NCBI GenBank assembly: GCA_031278795.1
Contig: JAITJT010000041.1
Span: 1-8,694 of the forward strand
Length of the DNA stretch: 8,694 nt
Reading direction: 5' to 3'
Origin: Deltaproteobacteria bacterium
GTDB lineage: Bacteria; Desulfobacterota; Desulfarculia; Adiutricales; Adiutricaceae
Shown: piece by piece, positions 6,499-8,694 of the stretch
Layout of the letters: the number at the start of each line of letters is the position of its first letter
How positions within the stretch are numbered: the first letter of the stretch is position 1
Made by a program: the position numbers and the translations under genes
The notes under the pieces: generated by a model
The model's input: the letters and a program-made list of their open reading frames with translations, nothing else
The model's database searches: none
Told to the model about the DNA's origin: nothing

Positions 6499-7824
6499 TC
6501 ACTTGAAGCGCCCCACGTCAAGGGCCGCCATATGGAGGGTCGTGTAGATCCCCCCAATCTTGTTGTGCTTGTAGCCCTTCCAGACCTCCCGGCTCTTGAT
6601 GGACTTCTTGTAATCTGAAAGGGAGAGTAGCTTGGTGTTTCCAAAATCCCCCCTTTCGGTAATCCAGATCTCGTCCGGGCGGAAGAGCATCTTGTCCAGA
6701 AGGAGGGCGGAGCTCAAGGTCAGGATGAACTGGGAGCGCGAGTGCGGGGTGCAGGTCTCCAAAAATTCCGCGAGCGTCTGGTGGGCGAGGATTAGCTCAA
6801 AGGAGTTGTCGAACTGGGTGTTTATGTAGACCCTGTCGGTGAAATTGGCCGAGAGTTCCGCGAGCGCCAGCATGGACACCAGGGCGTTTTTCTCGCGCTC
6901 CTCGGAAAAGGGGTGGACTATCGGGTAGTAGTCCCCGGGTCCCTCCTTGTCAAAGGGATAGACCTTCAAAACCCTATGCTCGTTGAAGGCGCGGTAGCGG
7001 TAATAGACCTCCACGGCCTTGGCCTTGTGGTTAATGAAGATGGTGAAGTTCCCGCACTGGGTGGTCTCGCCATTTTGCAAGGCCTCGTGGACGGGGTCCT
7101 CCGGATCGGCCACGCGGCTATCTAGCCTGCAGGCCGGCGAGTTCTGGTCCAGGAGGCTCACGAAGTCATAGAAGTGGTGGGGATCGGCATGCGTCCTGTC
7201 CGCTCCCTGCCTGGGCTGGATAAAGGAGCCCGGGCCGCTTATCTGGAGCGTGTCCTTGAACCAGTCGAAGACCTCCTGGTAGTTGGGGATTTTGTTGAGG
7301 ATGGTGTACGGCAGAAAGAGCTGGGTCTTGGGGAGGCTCTTGATGAGGCTCCTCAGCTCGTCGTAGTTCTCCGTGAGGCGGTGGAGTTTTATCTTCTTCT
7401 TGCGCCGCTCATAGAGCATGATCCTCTGGGAGCTGGTTATCTTAATTAGCCTCTCATTGATGATAATGTCCTGGAGGGCGACGAAATTGTAGCGGTAGAC
7501 GGTCTCGCCTATGAGGATTTCCACCCCCATGTTGACGGGTAGCTGTCTCTCGTCCGAGTAGTTCTGAAAGGCGTAGAGGTTTAGGGTCTTGATGAAGTCC
7601 GGGGCCTCGGTCACCATGGTCTTGAAGAACCTTAGGGCCCTTCCGAGATTCTCGTTTCCGGTGTTGGGTCCGCCGAAAATACCGGTTACCGGTAGCACCT
7701 TTTTCGCAAATGTGGAGTGCTCTTGGAGCCTCCCCTCAAACTTGCTACCAGCCGAGGCGATCATGGAAAAGCCGGTTTTTTCTTTGAAAGAGAGAAAATT
7801 TTTTACTGATAACTTCAACAGCAT
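6499..7824 (-). CDS. AAA15/COG1106-type ATPase homologue, probable pseudo-ATPase
   Basis: This 441-aa protein has the layout of AAA_21/AAA15 ATPases, an SMC/ABC-like family common in phage-defence and restriction loci. The N-terminus MLLKLSVKNFLSFKEKTGFSM is typical. The C-terminus PDEIWITERGDFGNTKLLSL (383-402) and WKGY (415-418) also fit. The ATP-handling motifs do not. Walker A (GxNxSGKSNL) is GGPNTGNENL (51-60), with the Lys and Ser gone. The signature region is FSEEREK (306-312). The Walker B position (VVDEL-TSLHP in relatives) reads RVYINTQFDNSF (331-342), without the Asp-Glu pair. The H-loop THD reads TLSS (369-372). The reading frame is otherwise complete and GC-rich like apgM, so it is probably still expressed. 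The ATG at 7824 fits the conserved start; only a weak GGAA-type binding site precedes it. No partner gene such as rloB is adjacent. Confidence 0.8.
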   Translation of the reverse strand: MLLKLSVKNFLSFKEKTGFSMIASAGSKFEGRLQEHSTFAKKVLPVTGIFGGPNTGNENLGRALRFFKTMVTEAPDFIKTLNLYAFQNYSDERQLPVNMGVEILIGETVYRYNFVALQDIIINERLIKITSSQRIMLYERRKKKIKLHRLTENYDELRSLIKSLPKTQLFLPYTILNKIPNYQEVFDWFKDTLQISGPGSFIQPRQGADRTHADPHHFYDFVSLLDQNSPACRLDSRVADPEDPVHEALQNGETTQCGNFTIFINHKAKAVEVYYRYRAFNEHRVLKVYPFDKEGPGDYYPIVHPFSEEREKNALVSMLALAELSANFTDRVYINTQFDNSFELILAHQTLAEFLETCTPHSRSQFILTLSSALLLDKMLFRPDEIWITERGDFGNTKLLSLSDYKKSIKSREVWKGYKHNKIGGIYTTLHMAALDVGRFK

Positions 7825-8164
7825 TTTTTCAGAAAGTTCCGTTTTACTTTAAAGAGCGGGCCCCGGAGCTCACTTTCGCGGCGGGTGCCTACCTAAAGAT
7901 TGTTGTGAGAATTAATTTTCTAAAGTTTAATAAATATTGTCTTCTTGGCTTGTGGCTTTTTAGGGTTAAGAGCGGATCTTTTTTTACTTTGGCGGAAGAT
8001 TTACGTGCTGGTAATTCACGCACTCACTTTCCACGTAGATCTTTTGGAGGGCGGAGGTAGGATATTTTCCAGAAAAGCGCACTCCAAAAAGAGGGAAGCA
8101 TAGCCCCAGGGCGACACCTGATAATGGCGCGTTTCGGGGTTTCCATTGATTTGAAAAAGTATTT
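7825..8164. other. Intergenic region upstream of the ATPase homologue
   Basis: No gene is supported. GC-rich patches (GGGCCCCGGAGCTC at about 7858-7871) alternate with AT-rich stretches such as 7908-7938. I see no confident promoter for the leftward gene. The inverted repeat at 7996-8043 is the only clear structure. Confidence 0.5.
7996..8043. other. 12-bp imperfect inverted repeat upstream of the ATPase homologue
   Basis: AAGATTTACGTG (7996-8007) pairs with CACGTAGATCTT (8032-8043) at every position, with one T-G wobble, around a 24-nt loop. Only TTTT in total follows on the + strand, so it is a poor terminator. Its position about 170 bp before the ATPase homologue would also suit a regulatory site. 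Confidence 0.4.
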
Positions 8165-8183
8165 AAGGAGGGAATGAAATTAA

Positions 8184-8228
8184 ATGAACGGAAGGAGGCG
8201 CGCGACCGGGGCGCTTGTAGCTAGCTGA
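8184..8228 (+). CDS. Very small possible leader ORF
   Basis: ATG at 8184 opens 14 codons (MNGRRRATGALVAS) ending in TGA. A full Shine-Dalgarno AAGGAGG (8165-8171) is 12 nt upstream, which is long. An overlapping ATG at 8174, two nt from the same site, is too close. The stop is two bases before the ATG of the 91-codon frame at 8231, an arrangement that would allow coupled translation. The sequence is not recognised and may be chance. Confidence 0.15.
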   Translation: MNGRRRATGALVAS

Positions 8229-8230
8229 AA

Positions 8231-8506
8231 ATGATAGGTTCGAAAAAAAGACTAAGTCGCGCTATGTTGGCGCAGAGGGCGACCTTTGCCCTGGGGGTTC
8301 ACAATTTGCCATGCGCTTGGGCAATAAAAAAAGGGCGAGTCAAAATGCTTTTGAAAAAGGCTTTTGCTAAATATGGGAGCGTTGGGCAAAGGGAGGGTTC
8401 CAGCGGTTACGGGAGGAATTATACATACAATTTGCGCAAAAGGCAAATTAATCTAAGGCTTTTTAAACTTCCAGAAAGCTATTTAAAGGACCTTTTTAGA
8501 TTTTAG
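8231..8506 (+). CDS. Doubtful small basic hypothetical protein
   Basis: This 91-aa frame is rich in Lys and Arg (e.g. GSKKRLSRAM, LKKAFAKYG, NLRKRQINLRLF) and has no recognised domain, signal peptide or membrane segment. It has no Shine-Dalgarno of its own. The only candidate is the AAGGAGG before the 14-codon frame that ends two bases upstream. It would be the only + strand protein gene in the window and is divergent from the ATPase homologue. I cannot tell it from a chance open frame. Confidence 0.2.
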   Translation: MIGSKKRLSRAMLAQRATFALGVHNLPCAWAIKKGRVKMLLKKAFAKYGSVGQREGSSGYGRNYTYNLRKRQINLRLFKLPESYLKDLFRF

Positions 8507-8608
8507 TCTCCGAAACTATGAAAACCCAAAGTATATAAGGATTTTAGCGTTTTTAAGCCAAAAATACCCTCAAAAACGTTTCAGAACTATCTTTCGTTTC
8601 TTTAGGGG

Positions 8609-8692
8609 CTAATACCACCATTTTTTCAGGGTTTTGGCATCTTCGTGGTTTTCAAATACTAATGTTTTCTGAATTATTTTAAGAGCTTTAAG
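8609..8692 (-). CDS. Possible 3' end of a minus-strand gene running in from the right edge
   Basis: The minus frame is open from the window edge for 27 codons and ends in TAG at 8609-8611. It reads LKALKIIQKTLVFENHEDAK then TLKKWWY, a helix-like, charged C-terminus. It is too short to assign a family, and an open frame of this length is easily random. Confidence 0.25.
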   Translation of the reverse strand, partial: LKALKIIQKTLVFENHEDAKTLKKWWY

Positions 8693-8694
8693 CG

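Noticed and set aside
8238..8250. tRNA T-arm-like GGTTCGAA
   Set aside because: The bases around it (poly-A) cannot form a T stem or an acceptor stem.

Overview
The window has two compositions. GC-richer, well-preserved genes (an archaeal-type phosphoglycerate mutase, a hotdog thioesterase and an AAA15-type ATPase homologue) sit among long AT-rich stretches holding a duplicated nuclease-like gene, an insertion-sequence remnant and little else. All well-supported genes lie on the minus strand. The low coding density, two broken genes and one gene that has lost its catalytic motifs fit a bacterial genome that is decaying or rich in mobile DNA. ApgM-type mutases occur in archaea and in some bacteria, including former Deltaproteobacteria. 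That lineage is only a weak guess; no rRNA, tRNA or marker gene settles it.

Left part (1-2457): two direct copies of one gene family, which I call Rpn-like (PD-(D/E)XK nuclease-like) with moderate confidence. The copy at 1453-2457 is intact (334 aa) and carries a short N-terminal hexapeptide repeat. The copy at 136-846 is a pseudogene with frameshifts and in-frame stops. The duplication includes about 100 bp of downstream noncoding sequence. Inside the dead copy, 101 of 102 bases match the live copy.

Middle (2458-3378): no convincing gene. The + strand holds a 14-bp perfect inverted repeat enclosing nested stems, further hairpins, and a strong intrinsic terminator at 3156-3180 with no + strand gene in front of it. 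This is the best candidate for an undescribed structured RNA.

Centre (3379-5021): a two-gene minus-strand operon, apgM (glycolysis/gluconeogenesis) followed by a YbgC/4HBT-like acyl-CoA thioesterase, joined by a GTGA stop/start overlap.

Right part (5022-8694): a truncated, inactivated ISL3-family transposase between terminator-like hairpins. Beyond it is a 441-aa protein with the architecture of AAA15/COG1106 ATPases but with Walker A, signature, Walker B and H-loop all altered, so it is probably a pseudo-ATPase. The last 870 bp are mostly noncoding, with one doubtful small basic ORF on the + strand and the possible 3' end of another minus-strand gene at the edge.
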